Below are positions 6,643-14,535 of a stretch of 37,844 bases of DNA, piece after piece. The notes below the pieces were generated by a model. That model saw only the letters and a list, made by a program, of their open reading frames with translations. It was not told the DNA's origin and did not search any database. The position numbers and the translations under genes were made by a program. Position 1 is the stretch's first letter. Each line of letters starts with the position of its first letter. The DNA is from QAMX01 sp964448855 (GTDB lineage: Bacteria; Bacillota; Clostridia; Oscillospirales; QAMX01), in the NCBI GenBank assembly GCA_964448855.1, contig CAYUXI010000018.1, forward strand, positions 1 to 37,844, in the 5' to 3' direction.

Positions 6643-6822
6643 ATGATTGCAACCAACAACAAGCCCAGCAAGAAGCGGCTGGTCAAGCCGTCGAGCCCCA
6701 TCCAAAAGCACAAGGTACAGGCCTACACCACAGAAAGTGGAAATCCCGGCTGCACGCAGTGCCAATCCGGCTGTTATAACTGCGGCTGCAAAACGCGGTG
6801 CAGCAGCTGTTCATCCAAATAA
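6643..6822 (+). CDS. Cys-rich RiPP precursor peptide
   Basis: This 59-residue peptide has a basic, cysteine-free leader and a compact cysteine-rich end. Seven cysteines lie in the last 23 residues, at positions 37, 40, 44, 47, 49, 53 and 56, separated by S, T, G, Q, N, Y and K. The leader holds KKRLVKP (10-16) and KVQAYTT (24-30); from memory a K-L-V-K-P...V-x-A-Y pattern is typical of the CLI_3235 precursor class. A candidate cleavage region lies around ESGNPG, before C37. GAAAGGG sits about 9 nt upstream of the ATG. It follows the radical SAM and ACP-like genes and precedes an intrinsic terminator. The mature structure and activity (bacteriocin, signal or metal ligand) are unknown. Confidence 0.85.
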   Translation: MIATNNKPSKKRLVKPSSPIQKHKVQAYTTESGNPGCTQCQSGCYNCGCKTRCSSCSSK

Positions 6823-6839
6823 TGCACAGTCCCCCCATG

Positions 6840-6884
6840 TCTGTGCCATTCCATCGGACAGACATGGAATGGCACAGATTTTTT
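6840..6884 (+). terminator. Terminator between precursor and transporter genes
   Basis: TCTGTGCCATTCCAT pairs perfectly with ATGGAATGGCACAGA around a 9-nt loop, followed by six T. Partial read-through would make more mRNA for the precursor part than for the processing and export genes, a common arrangement in RiPP operons. Confidence 0.85.
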
Positions 6885-6955
6885 GTCCGCCAGTGGTTCG
6901 ACAGCAGGGTTGTCGAGCCCCAACGTCTTGTACGCAGGAGGTTTCTTGATCGAAT

Positions 6956-8740
6956 ATGAAACAGGTGTGGAAAGCATTTTGCATCAGTCTGCAAACCATC
7001 AGACAAGTCGAACCCAAAAGGATCCTCTTTTATATCGTCCGAACCATTTTGGGGATTGCGCAGTCGTTTGTGTTCGGCGTGCTGTTCCTGAAGTACTTTT
7101 TTGAAGCGCTCTTTGAACAGCGCAATTTTTACGCGGCGTTGATCATGCTCGGCGTCCAGCTCGTATGGCAGATTCTCTATTCCGCGTTCAATGAGCAGTA
7201 TGCCAGTCTCTATGTCGAAGCCTCCAACGCCCGGATTCAGGAGTCGGTGTATACCACCCTGTTCGAAAAAACGGTGACGATCGATCTGCACACGTTGGAG
7301 TCTCCGGCGTATCACGACACCTTCCGCATGGTGCTCCAGAATTCGGTCAACGCCATGCTGTCCATCCTGGACAATGTGTTCGCCTACCTCAAAAATATCA
7401 TCCTGCTGCTGCTCAACGGTTGTCTCCTGTTCACCTACGAGCCCTGGCTGTTCCTCTTTGTGATTTTGAGCGTGATTTGCTCGTATGCTTCGGATGTCAT
7501 CCGCAACAAATACCGTGTGGAAAAGAACCGGGCGATGAACCCGCTGCTCCGCAAATACGACGCCATCAAGCGGCTGTTTTATTCGACCGGTCCCGCCTAC
7601 GATATGAAAACGACCGGCCTGTATGACGTCCTGATCAAGAGTGCAGACGAAACAAATGAACGCATTGAGGATGTGCAGAAACGGTTGAATCGGAAGCTCT
7701 TTACCGTTGCGTCGATTTCGAACGTGCTGTCGGTGCTTCTGAATCAGATTCCGAACATCTGGGTTTGCGCGAAGGCGTTGATCACGCGCACCATGACCTC
7801 CAGCGACCTCGCCGTGACCATCAGCTCCATGGCCAACGTGAGAGGGTCTTTGCATTCTTTCCTGAGCTTGTACCCAAAAATTCAGGAAAACTGCGTCTAT
7901 GTCACGGATTTTAAGCAATACCTGGCGAGCGAGCCAAGCATCCCGGCCAACGAGAACGGCGCGGTGCCGGAGAAGGTCGCCAACGGCATCTGCCTCCGCA
8001 ACGTCCGGTTTTCGTATGACGGCGAAAAGGACGTCCTGAAGGATATCAGCATGGATATTCGCCCCGGCGAGAAAATCGCCATTGTCGGCAAAAACGGCGT
8101 CGGGAAATCGACGCTGGTGAAGCTGCTCTTGCAGCTGTACCGGCCGCAGAGCGGCGAAATTGAGATGGATGGGCTGTCGGCGGAGAGCTATGCGCTGAAC
8201 GCCTACCGCGAGCGGTTTGGCGTCGCGTTCCAGAATACGAAGCTGTACGCCGTTTCGGTCGCCGAAAACGTGCTGATGAAGCCGTATAGCGAGACGGCTG
8301 CGGAAAAGGTGCAGGTCACGGATGCGCTGAAGAATGGGCGGCTACTCGAACGCGTTCAGGCTGAGGAAAAAGGCATCGACGCTGTCGTCACAAAGGAATT
8401 TGACGCGGACGGCATCGAATTTTCCGGCGGTCAGGCGCAGAAGCTCGCGCTGTCGCGGGTCTTTGCGCGGGAGTGCGGTGTCGTGATTCTCGATGAGCCG
8501 TCGGCGGCGCTGGACCCGATCAGCGAAGCGGAGATGTACGAGAGCATTCTGGAGCTGATGAACGAGAAGACGGTGCTTCTGATTTCGCATCGGCTGTCGG
8601 CGTGTCGGAAGGTTGACCGCATCTTTGTCATTGACGATGGCCGCATTGCCGAACAGGGGACGCACGCTGAGCTGGTGCAGGCGGGCGGTATCTACGCCGA
8701 AATGTGGCAGCTGCAATCCGCCGCCTACATCGAAGCATAG
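6956..8740 (+). CDS. ABC transporter, fused permease/ATPase (exporter 1)
   Basis: This is a 594-residue half-transporter. The N-terminal part (about 1-320) has several hydrophobic segments of an exporter-type membrane domain. The C-terminal ATPase has Walker A GKNGVGKST (near 378), signature FSGGQ, Walker B VVILDEPSAALD and an H-loop histidine in LISHRLS. There is no N-terminal C39 peptidase domain, so leader removal must come from another protein. GGAGG lies 14 nt before the ATG, a long spacing, but no other in-frame start exists after the upstream TGA. Export of the modified peptide is inferred from position. The ATPase half is nearly identical in DNA to that of exporter 2, while the membrane halves differ, so the two may form a heterodimer. 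Confidence 0.92.
   Translation: MKQVWKAFCISLQTIRQVEPKRILFYIVRTILGIAQSFVFGVLFLKYFFEALFEQRNFYAALIMLGVQLVWQILYSAFNEQYASLYVEASNARIQESVYTTLFEKTVTIDLHTLESPAYHDTFRMVLQNSVNAMLSILDNVFAYLKNIILLLLNGCLLFTYEPWLFLFVILSVICSYASDVIRNKYRVEKNRAMNPLLRKYDAIKRLFYSTGPAYDMKTTGLYDVLIKSADETNERIEDVQKRLNRKLFTVASISNVLSVLLNQIPNIWVCAKALITRTMTSSDLAVTISSMANVRGSLHSFLSLYPKIQENCVYVTDFKQYLASEPSIPANENGAVPEKVANGICLRNVRFSYDGEKDVLKDISMDIRPGEKIAIVGKNGVGKSTLVKLLLQLYRPQSGEIEMDGLSAESYALNAYRERFGVAFQNTKLYAVSVAENVLMKPYSETAAEKVQVTDALKNGRLLERVQAEEKGIDAVVTKEFDADGIEFSGGQAQKLALSRVFARECGVVILDEPSAALDPISEAEMYESILELMNEKTVLLISHRLSACRKVDRIFVIDDGRIAEQGTHAELVQAGGIYAEMWQLQSAAYIEA
7927..8715 (+). repeat. Near-identical ATPase-domain repeat, copy 1
   Basis: This 789-bp segment matches 12347-13135 with only three differences seen by eye (7972, 7978, 8694). 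It covers exactly the ATPase half of exporter 1. The membrane-domain DNA on the left and the last six codons on the right do not match. The pattern points to recent gene conversion or domain duplication. Confidence 0.95.
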
Positions 8741-8751
8741 CGGGGTCACTT

Positions 8752-10392
8752 ATGAAACGAATTTGTGTCATTGACAGTGGCTACCGCAGGGACGACCCGA
8801 ATATTCGGCCAGAGCAGATCGAACACGCCTGGACGGTGCAGCCCTACGGGGATGGCTTTGTACTCACAGAGGGGGCTGAGGATGAAGCCGGACACGGGAC
8901 GGCGATCCTCACCATCCTCCAGCAGGGGGCGAGCGAGAACGTCTACACGATTCTCAAGATTTTCGACGCGGAGCTGGCGTGTGAGGAAGATCGCCTCCTC
9001 TACGCGCTGCGGTATGTGTGTGAGCACGTACCGTGCGATTTGCTGAATCTGAGTCTGGGCATCACGGCGTGTACGAAAAAGAAGGAATTATTCGAGCTGT
9101 GCCAACGGCTGTCCGACCGGAATACCGTCATCGTTTCGGCGTTTGACCATTCCGGCGCCGTCTCGTATCCCGCCGCATTTCCGTGCGTCATCGGTGTGGA
9201 CGATCACGAGGTGTGCAGAAGCAGCCGGGACATTGCGTATGTGGAAGACTCCATGGTCAACGTCTTTGCATTTGGACGCGCCCAGCGAATTTCCCGTTTT
9301 TTCACCAAGTATCTGTATGTATCCGGTTCCAGCGTCGCGTGTGCGCACATCACCCGCGCCCTGGCCTCGGCAGACGTCCACTCCCCTGCGGAGGCGCTCG
9401 ATGCGCTGTATCAGATGGCGAACCTCGTTTTTCGGAAGGACGCTGTCCAGCCGACGGTTGCACCCGTTTCCATCCTGCCGACGATCAAAAAGGCCATCGT
9501 ATTTCCCTACAGCAAGGAAATGCACAGTGTCGTCCGGTTCGATTCGCTGCTGTCGTTTTCGATTGCCGGGGTGTATGATTCGCCGCTCTCCGGCAATGTC
9601 GGGCGAAAGGTTCTCTCCGACGACGGTGAGCGCGAATACACGATTCGCAGCTGGAAGGAAATTCCATGGGAGTGCGACTTCGATACCGTCATCCTCGGGC
9701 ATTTGGGCGAATACAGCGCCGTCACGAGAGAAGACTGGTGGCAGAAAGCGCTGCAATTGTGTCAGACCCACAAGAAGCAGATCTATTGCTTTGACGAATC
9801 GCCCGCGATTCCGCCGGAGCTCGGTGACGTTGCCGTCGATTGGCCGCACAAGGATTTCCTCTCCGATCGGTTCGGCAAGCTGCATGAAATCACCTGCCCC
9901 GTTTTGGGAATCTTCGGGACGGGCTCGAAGCAGGGCAAAATGACGCTGCAGCTCATTTTGCGGAAGCTGTTTCTGTCCAACGGGTACCAAATCGGGCAAA
10001 TCGGGAGCGAGCCGTCTTCGCTGCTGTTCGGAATGGACGATGTCATTCCGTTTGGGTATAACGAAAAGTTTGCGTTAGGCGGTACCGACCTGATCGAAGC
10101 GGTCAACGACAGCCTGAATCGCATTCAGGAGAAGGGCGTCGATCTCATCATCGCCGGTTGCCAGTCCGGCACGATTCCATACAGCCTGATGAATATCCGC
10201 CACGCCACCTGTCGGCAGCTCGATTTTCTGTTGGGGCTGCATCCGGATCGGGTGGTGCTGTGCGCCAATCTGTTTGACGATCCGGAATACATCGACCGCA
10301 CGGCGCGTGCAATCGAAGCGCTTGTTCCGTGCAGGGTGATCGCCGTTGTCCTCTTCCCCATGACATTCGCCGGGGAATATGCCATGCCATGA
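8752..10392 (+). CDS. Subtilase (S8) fused to P-loop peptide-maturation domain, frameshifted at the 3' end
   Basis: The 546-residue product has two parts. Residues 1-220 form a subtilisin-like protease with the triad D8 (IDSG), H48 (GHGT) and S194 (SGSSVA); it has no signal peptide or prodomain, so it should act in the cytoplasm, plausibly on the precursor leader. The usual oxyanion Asn is replaced by Asp near residue 132 (SAFDHSG). Residues 240-546 form a domain with GTGSKQGKM, a P-loop variant like that of DUF1611 and dethiobiotin synthetase; from memory it resembles the clostridial maturation family TIGR04066. The frame stops at TGA 10390-10392 just after a tandem CCATG-CCATG. Removing one copy joins it to the 55 codons that follow, so the original protein was probably about 600 residues. 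The weak site GGGGT precedes the ATG, 11 nt after the ABC stop. Confidence 0.8.
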   Translation: MKRICVIDSGYRRDDPNIRPEQIEHAWTVQPYGDGFVLTEGAEDEAGHGTAILTILQQGASENVYTILKIFDAELACEEDRLLYALRYVCEHVPCDLLNLSLGITACTKKKELFELCQRLSDRNTVIVSAFDHSGAVSYPAAFPCVIGVDDHEVCRSSRDIAYVEDSMVNVFAFGRAQRISRFFTKYLYVSGSSVACAHITRALASADVHSPAEALDALYQMANLVFRKDAVQPTVAPVSILPTIKKAIVFPYSKEMHSVVRFDSLLSFSIAGVYDSPLSGNVGRKVLSDDGEREYTIRSWKEIPWECDFDTVILGHLGEYSAVTREDWWQKALQLCQTHKKQIYCFDESPAIPPELGDVAVDWPHKDFLSDRFGKLHEITCPVLGIFGTGSKQGKMTLQLILRKLFLSNGYQIGQIGSEPSSLLFGMDDVIPFGYNEKFALGGTDLIEAVNDSLNRIQEKGVDLIIAGCQSGTIPYSLMNIRHATCRQLDFLLGLHPDRVVLCANLFDDPEYIDRTARAIEALVPCRVIAVVLFPMTFAGEYAMP

Positions 10393-10556
10393 TCGGCACA
10401 CCCTCCAGAAAGGCCTCCAAAGCGACGATCGAGCAGAAAAAGCGGGAAATTCACGAGCTCTGCCAGATTCCGTGCTTTGAGCTGGGCGTTCCAGAGGAAA
10501 TGCAGGCGTTGTGGCGGGCGATTCTCTATCACTTCACGGCAGGTGCAGAAGGATGA
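10389..10556 (+). CDS. Detached C-terminal segment of the subtilase/P-loop protein
   Basis: This 55-codon frame begins with an ATG overlapping the upstream TGA (ATGA) and ends in another ATGA that overlaps the transglutaminase-like gene. Its content (EQKKREIHELCQIPCFELG...EEMQALWRAILYHF) looks like the C-terminus expected for the P-loop domain. It lies in the frame reached by deleting one CCATG. It may be made by translational coupling as a separate piece that completes the domain, or be untranslated debris after a slippage mutation. Confidence 0.55.
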   Translation: MIGTPSRKASKATIEQKKREIHELCQIPCFELGVPEEMQALWRAILYHFTAGAEG

Positions 10557-11335
10557 AACCGGTATTGTTGGAAGAGCCTCAGCGCTCCTATGCGCAGAGC
10601 CAGAGAATTTTGCGGGTCTACTCGGACTTTTCCTGCAAAGAGACCGACCGGCGCACCGAATACCGGTGCGCGGAGCATTCGGAGGATTGGTTGGAAACGT
10701 ACCATTTTCGCTCCTGTTTTCTGTATCCAACACTCTGTCAAAACATTTCGAATTTGTGCAGAATCATCCGATTATTCGCCACAGGCGAAACACGGATTGT
10801 CCGAAATCCGTTTTCCCATCACGGCTTTCAGCTGCTCGAAATGTGCCGGAAGGGTTCCAAATTGAACTGCGCCGGGTGCAGCATCGTGTTGAACGATATC
10901 CTGATCGCATTGGGCTACCGCTCGAAATGCGTCTGCTGCATCCCGTATGACACGGAGGACGACGATACGCACGTGGTTGTTCACGTGTTGGACGAGGCGA
11001 ATCGCCGGTGGTTCGTGGCCGACCCGGCCATGGGGCGGGTTCCATGCCGTCCAACCGGCGAGGCCATGGATTTGCTCGCCCTGCGCGAGTACCTGTCGGA
11101 GGAAGCCGAGCTGCCGTTTTACCGTTCCGGGAAGCTGATTCAAAGCGGCGCGGAATGTCGCAAATATGCCGAGGAGCTCGTCGGGAAGGTCTTTCTGTTT
11201 CTGACGTTTGCAGACAGCGGCAGCGCGTATGATTTTCACGCATCCAACCTCATTGTCCCCGAGGGCATCACGCATATTTCCCGCCGATATGACACATCGG
11301 CGCGGACAAGCAACGCATTTTCACTGTACAATTGA
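10553..11335 (+). CDS. Transglutaminase-like cysteine protein of RiPP cluster
   Basis: This is a 260-residue protein with a transglutaminase/cysteine-protease-like core at about 100-165. The candidate triad is C106 (LNCAGCSIVLND, with the conserved ALG 15 residues later), H140 (DTHVVVHV) and D157 (VADPAMG). Such domains can act as peptidases or amide-forming enzymes. Here it may trim or modify the Cys-rich peptide. It is rich in cysteine overall (C28, C39, C55, C62, C69, C98, C106, C109, C126, C128, C129). The start ATG overlaps the preceding stop as ATGA, giving translational coupling. Exporter 2 follows after 16 nt. The true substrate is not known. Confidence 0.78.
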   Translation: MKPVLLEEPQRSYAQSQRILRVYSDFSCKETDRRTEYRCAEHSEDWLETYHFRSCFLYPTLCQNISNLCRIIRLFATGETRIVRNPFSHHGFQLLEMCRKGSKLNCAGCSIVLNDILIALGYRSKCVCCIPYDTEDDDTHVVVHVLDEANRRWFVADPAMGRVPCRPTGEAMDLLALREYLSEEAELPFYRSGKLIQSGAECRKYAEELVGKVFLFLTFADSGSAYDFHASNLIVPEGITHISRRYDTSARTSNAFSLYN

Positions 11336-11351
11336 TTGGAGGGAATCGGCC

Positions 11352-13160
11352 ATGATTTTTCGTTCCATTCGCAAGGTGATCAGCAACAACATTAAGGTTC
11401 TGAAGCAGCTGCACACATATGACGCCAGCCGCATTTTCATGACATCGCTCTATTGGATTTGCGATATGGTTGAGATTGTGATCTACAACATTCTGCTGCT
11501 CCCGTTTCTGTATTACGCGATTGACCATTCGATTGAGCTTCGCGTGTTTTTGATGATCGAGGGCATCCTGACGGTCGTGCTCATTCTCTGCGACGTCTAT
11601 CAGTCGTATTATCATACGACCTATTCCGATCGGTCGAATCAGCGCATCACGCACCGGTTCTATCACCAGATGTTTGCACATATTCGGAACGACGATCTGG
11701 AGAACCTCTACAAGCCGAGCGGGCTGGACACGATTCTGCGGCTTTTGAATATGGGCACCTACTACCTGACCTCCGCGCTCGATATGCAGTGGTGGGCGGT
11801 TTCGGTCATTGTCCTGGGCGCTGTGTATGTCAGCGTTTTGATCAATATCGACGCGTTTCTGATTCTTGTCGCCGTGCTGAGTTCGGTCTTCATGTTTTTT
11901 GTCAACTTGAAGCTGAACAAGCTGAATTATCAGAACATGGTGGAAAATTCGGCCATTTCCAGAAAATCGGAGTATCTGGTCAACCGCTTCACCTCGAAGG
12001 AGTATTCGCAGGATTTGCGGACGTCCAGCCTGAAGGACGTTCTGATCAAGAGCCTCCACCAGGTGACGCTGGCCACCTACAGGCGGCTGCAAACCGTCGC
12101 GAAGAAGGTCTGCCGATACACCTATCTCAAAAATATCGTCTCGTTCCTCATTTCAACGTCCATTACATGGACGTATCTGGGCATCAAATATCTGCTGCTG
12201 GATTCGTTTACCCTCGGCGTAACGGATATCATTGTCGCGCAGACCATGATGCAGCAGCTGTGCAACCTCCTGATCGACCTTTCCAGCATCGGCCCCGGCT
12301 TGCAGGACAACAGCGTCCACATTGAGGATTTTTTCCAGTACATGGAGAGCGAGCCAAGCATCCCGGCCAACGAGAACGGCGCGGTGCCGGAAAAGGTGGC
12401 CAACGGCATCTGCCTCCGCAACGTCCGGTTTTCGTATGACGGCGAAAAGGACGTCCTGAAGGATATCAGCATGGATATTCGCCCCGGCGAGAAAATCGCC
12501 ATTGTCGGCAAAAACGGCGTCGGGAAATCGACGCTGGTGAAGCTGCTCTTGCAGCTGTACCGGCCGCAGAGCGGCGAAATTGAGATGGATGGGCTGTCGG
12601 CGGAGAGCTATGCGCTGAACGCCTACCGCGAGCGGTTTGGCGTCGCGTTCCAGAATACGAAGCTGTACGCCGTTTCGGTCGCCGAAAACGTGCTGATGAA
12701 GCCGTATAGCGAGACGGCTGCGGAAAAGGTGCAGGTCACGGATGCGCTGAAGAATGGGCGGCTACTCGAACGCGTTCAGGCTGAGGAAAAAGGCATCGAC
12801 GCTGTCGTCACAAAGGAATTTGACGCGGACGGCATCGAATTTTCCGGCGGTCAGGCGCAGAAGCTCGCGCTGTCGCGGGTCTTTGCGCGGGAGTGCGGTG
12901 TCGTGATTCTCGATGAGCCGTCGGCGGCGCTGGACCCGATCAGCGAAGCGGAGATGTACGAGAGCATTCTGGAGCTGATGAACGAGAAGACGGTGCTTCT
13001 GATTTCGCATCGGCTGTCGGCGTGTCGGAAGGTTGACCGCATCTTTGTCATTGACGATGGCCGCATTGCCGAACAGGGGACGCACGCTGAGCTGGTGCAG
13101 GCGGGCGGTATCTATGCCGAAATGTGGCAGCTGCAAGCCGCCGGTTATACGGAGGCGTAG
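11352..13160 (+). CDS. ABC transporter, fused permease/ATPase (exporter 2)
   Basis: This is a 602-residue half-transporter of the same build as exporter 1: an exporter-type membrane region (about 1-330) with several hydrophobic helices, then an ATPase with Walker A GKNGVGKST, signature FSGGQ and Walker B ILDEPSAALD. I chose the ATG at 11352 because TTGGAGGGAA lies about 9 nt upstream; the open frame extends further up only through the previous gene. The membrane half shares little obvious sequence with exporter 1, whereas the ATPase half is almost identical in DNA. The pair may form a heterodimer or handle two substrates. It is the last gene before the terminator at 13348. Confidence 0.92.
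   Translation: MIFRSIRKVISNNIKVLKQLHTYDASRIFMTSLYWICDMVEIVIYNILLLPFLYYAIDHSIELRVFLMIEGILTVVLILCDVYQSYYHTTYSDRSNQRITHRFYHQMFAHIRNDDLENLYKPSGLDTILRLLNMGTYYLTSALDMQWWAVSVIVLGAVYVSVLINIDAFLILVAVLSSVFMFFVNLKLNKLNYQNMVENSAISRKSEYLVNRFTSKEYSQDLRTSSLKDVLIKSLHQVTLATYRRLQTVAKKVCRYTYLKNIVSFLISTSITWTYLGIKYLLLDSFTLGVTDIIVAQTMMQQLCNLLIDLSSIGPGLQDNSVHIEDFFQYMESEPSIPANENGAVPEKVANGICLRNVRFSYDGEKDVLKDISMDIRPGEKIAIVGKNGVGKSTLVKLLLQLYRPQSGEIEMDGLSAESYALNAYRERFGVAFQNTKLYAVSVAENVLMKPYSETAAEKVQVTDALKNGRLLERVQAEEKGIDAVVTKEFDADGIEFSGGQAQKLALSRVFARECGVVILDEPSAALDPISEAEMYESILELMNEKTVLLISHRLSACRKVDRIFVIDDGRIAEQGTHAELVQAGGIYAEMWQLQAAGYTEA
12347..13135 (+). repeat. Near-identical ATPase-domain repeat, copy 2
   Basis: This is the partner of 7927-8715, at a constant offset of 4420 bp. 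Identity begins within the codon for the Glu of ESEPSIP and ends at the LQ near the C-terminus. Confidence 0.95.
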
Positions 13161-13194
13161 CGGGCAGCTGAAGCCGGTTTAGTGATATGGAGGC

Positions 13195-13320
13195 GTAGCA
13201 GATATCCCCTGTTGTGTGCGGGCAACGCGCTGAGACACGGGTAGCAGCCCCTGTCGGGTGTAGGCAACCTTCCCCATTGGACGCAAGCAATCGGTCCTCG
13301 CGTGTAAGCATCCCCCGTGT
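13195..13320. repeat. Degenerate tandem repeat after the RiPP cluster
   Basis: Units starting GTAGCAG at 13195 and 13241, and a weaker GCAAGCA at 13282, share CCCCTGT and GGCAAC blocks at a period of about 45 bp. No function is evident. Between here and 13561 I see only the terminator at 13348 and an 18-bp palindrome at 13468-13485 (GAGGACGGC and its complement). Confidence 0.4.
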
Positions 13321-13347
13321 CCGGTTGTCCAAAAAATTGCACTTTTT

Positions 13348-13383
13348 ACTGCTCCCTGCCACACGGCAGGGGGCAGTTTTTTC
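13348..13383 (+). terminator. Terminator of the RiPP cluster
   Basis: ACTGCTCCCTGCC and GGCAGGGGGCAGT form a 13-bp stem with one wobble pair and an ACAC loop, followed by six T. It lies 188 bp after the exporter 2 stop. Confidence 0.85.
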
Positions 13384-13561
13384 TATAGGGCTTTGTTGGA
13401 GCATGGGCGAGCCGGCTGGTCGATGCAGACGGCAGTGACGCGGGATGTGCCGATTTTCGCCGTGCCGGAGGACGGCGCCGTCCTCAAAAAATCACGCATC
13501 CATATCATTTCACGCAAAACAGTTCTCATTTGTGTATTTGTTTCGGCGATGTTTTCGGCGT

Positions 13562-14535
13562 TCAGGCCATGGTTTCAAGCATCGCCGTCGTCACCTCGTA
13601 TTGGGCGGGGCGCCCTGCGGAAACGCGTTCGAATTCCTGAATCATGTAGGCGGCCATACGCGTCACTTCCCTGCCGGCGACAGGCGGCGTCAGGATGCAG
13701 TTCGGCAGGGTGTAGAACTGGTGGCCGGGCTCCGGCGGTTCCGGATCCGTCACATCCAGCACGGCGGTGAGATCCTCCCGCTCCGCAAGTGCGCGTGCCA
13801 GCCCCCGCTCGACGACCTGTGCGCCCCGGCCGGTATTCAAAAAGGTGGCGAACGGCTGCATGGATGCAAAGTGCTCATAGCACAGGATGGTTCTGGTGGC
13901 GGGCAGATTCGCCAGATGGTTGGAAACGACGTGGCATTCGGCGAAAAACTCCGGCAGCGTACACGGCGTCACGCGCAGCTGCGCCGCTTTTTCCGGCGGC
14001 AGGAACGGGTCATACACCCGGACGCTGACGTCATACGCCTGTAGCATTTTCGCCACGCCCGAGCCGATCATCCCACAGCCGAGCAGGCCGATCGATTGCC
14101 GGTAATTGCCGATGGACGGCCCGCGGCGGCGGTGCGCCGCCGCGCGCTTCCCCTGCGACATCAACCGCGACTGCGCGTAAAAATTCTTGTTGGCCAGGAC
14201 AATCTGCGCGACGGTATATTCGGCCACCAGGATGGCGTTGGCTGCCCGACGCCGTAATTCAGAAACGGCCTTGCGAATTTCTGCACGCTGCCCGCGGCAT
14301 AGAAGAGCTGCTTCAGCCGCGGCAGACACTGCCGGAGCTCCGCTTCCGTGAAGGTCGGCATTCACCAGGTGGAAAAAATGGTTCCCGTATCGGCGAAGCG
14401 CTCCGGCGCTTCCAGCAGATCGGCTTTTCAAAAGACCGTCTCATCCGTCATCGTTCCGCACAGCTGCGCCCTCGCCGTTTTCATCGTAGACGGCGCGGCA
14501 CTGCGCACATCCTCTTTCAAAAAGATCGTTTTCAT
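13562..14535 (-). pseudogene. Decayed D-2-hydroxyacid dehydrogenase
   Basis: The C-terminal two thirds read in one frame as the NAD-binding domain of a D-isomer-specific 2-hydroxyacid dehydrogenase: GLLGCGMIGSGVAKML, then VYDPFLPPEKA, LNTGRGAQVVE and ILTPPVAG. The N-terminal part (FSTW, MPTFTEAELRQCLPRLKQLFYAAGSVQKFARPFLN) is in a different frame. An in-frame TGA at 14362-14364 replaces the expected Gly codon, and a small deletion/frameshift lies near 14250. Further stops break the region before 14430. The original ATG at 14535 overlaps the stop of the upstream isomerase pseudogene, so the two once formed an operon. It should make no active enzyme. Confidence 0.8.

Noticed and set aside
6683..7918. 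411-codon minus-strand frame
   Set aside because: It is antisense to exporter 1 and the precursor, with no recognised domain; long antisense frames are expected at this GC content.
13195..13320. Possible CRISPR array
   Set aside because: Units are degenerate, only two or three, with no constant repeat/spacer lengths and no cas genes.
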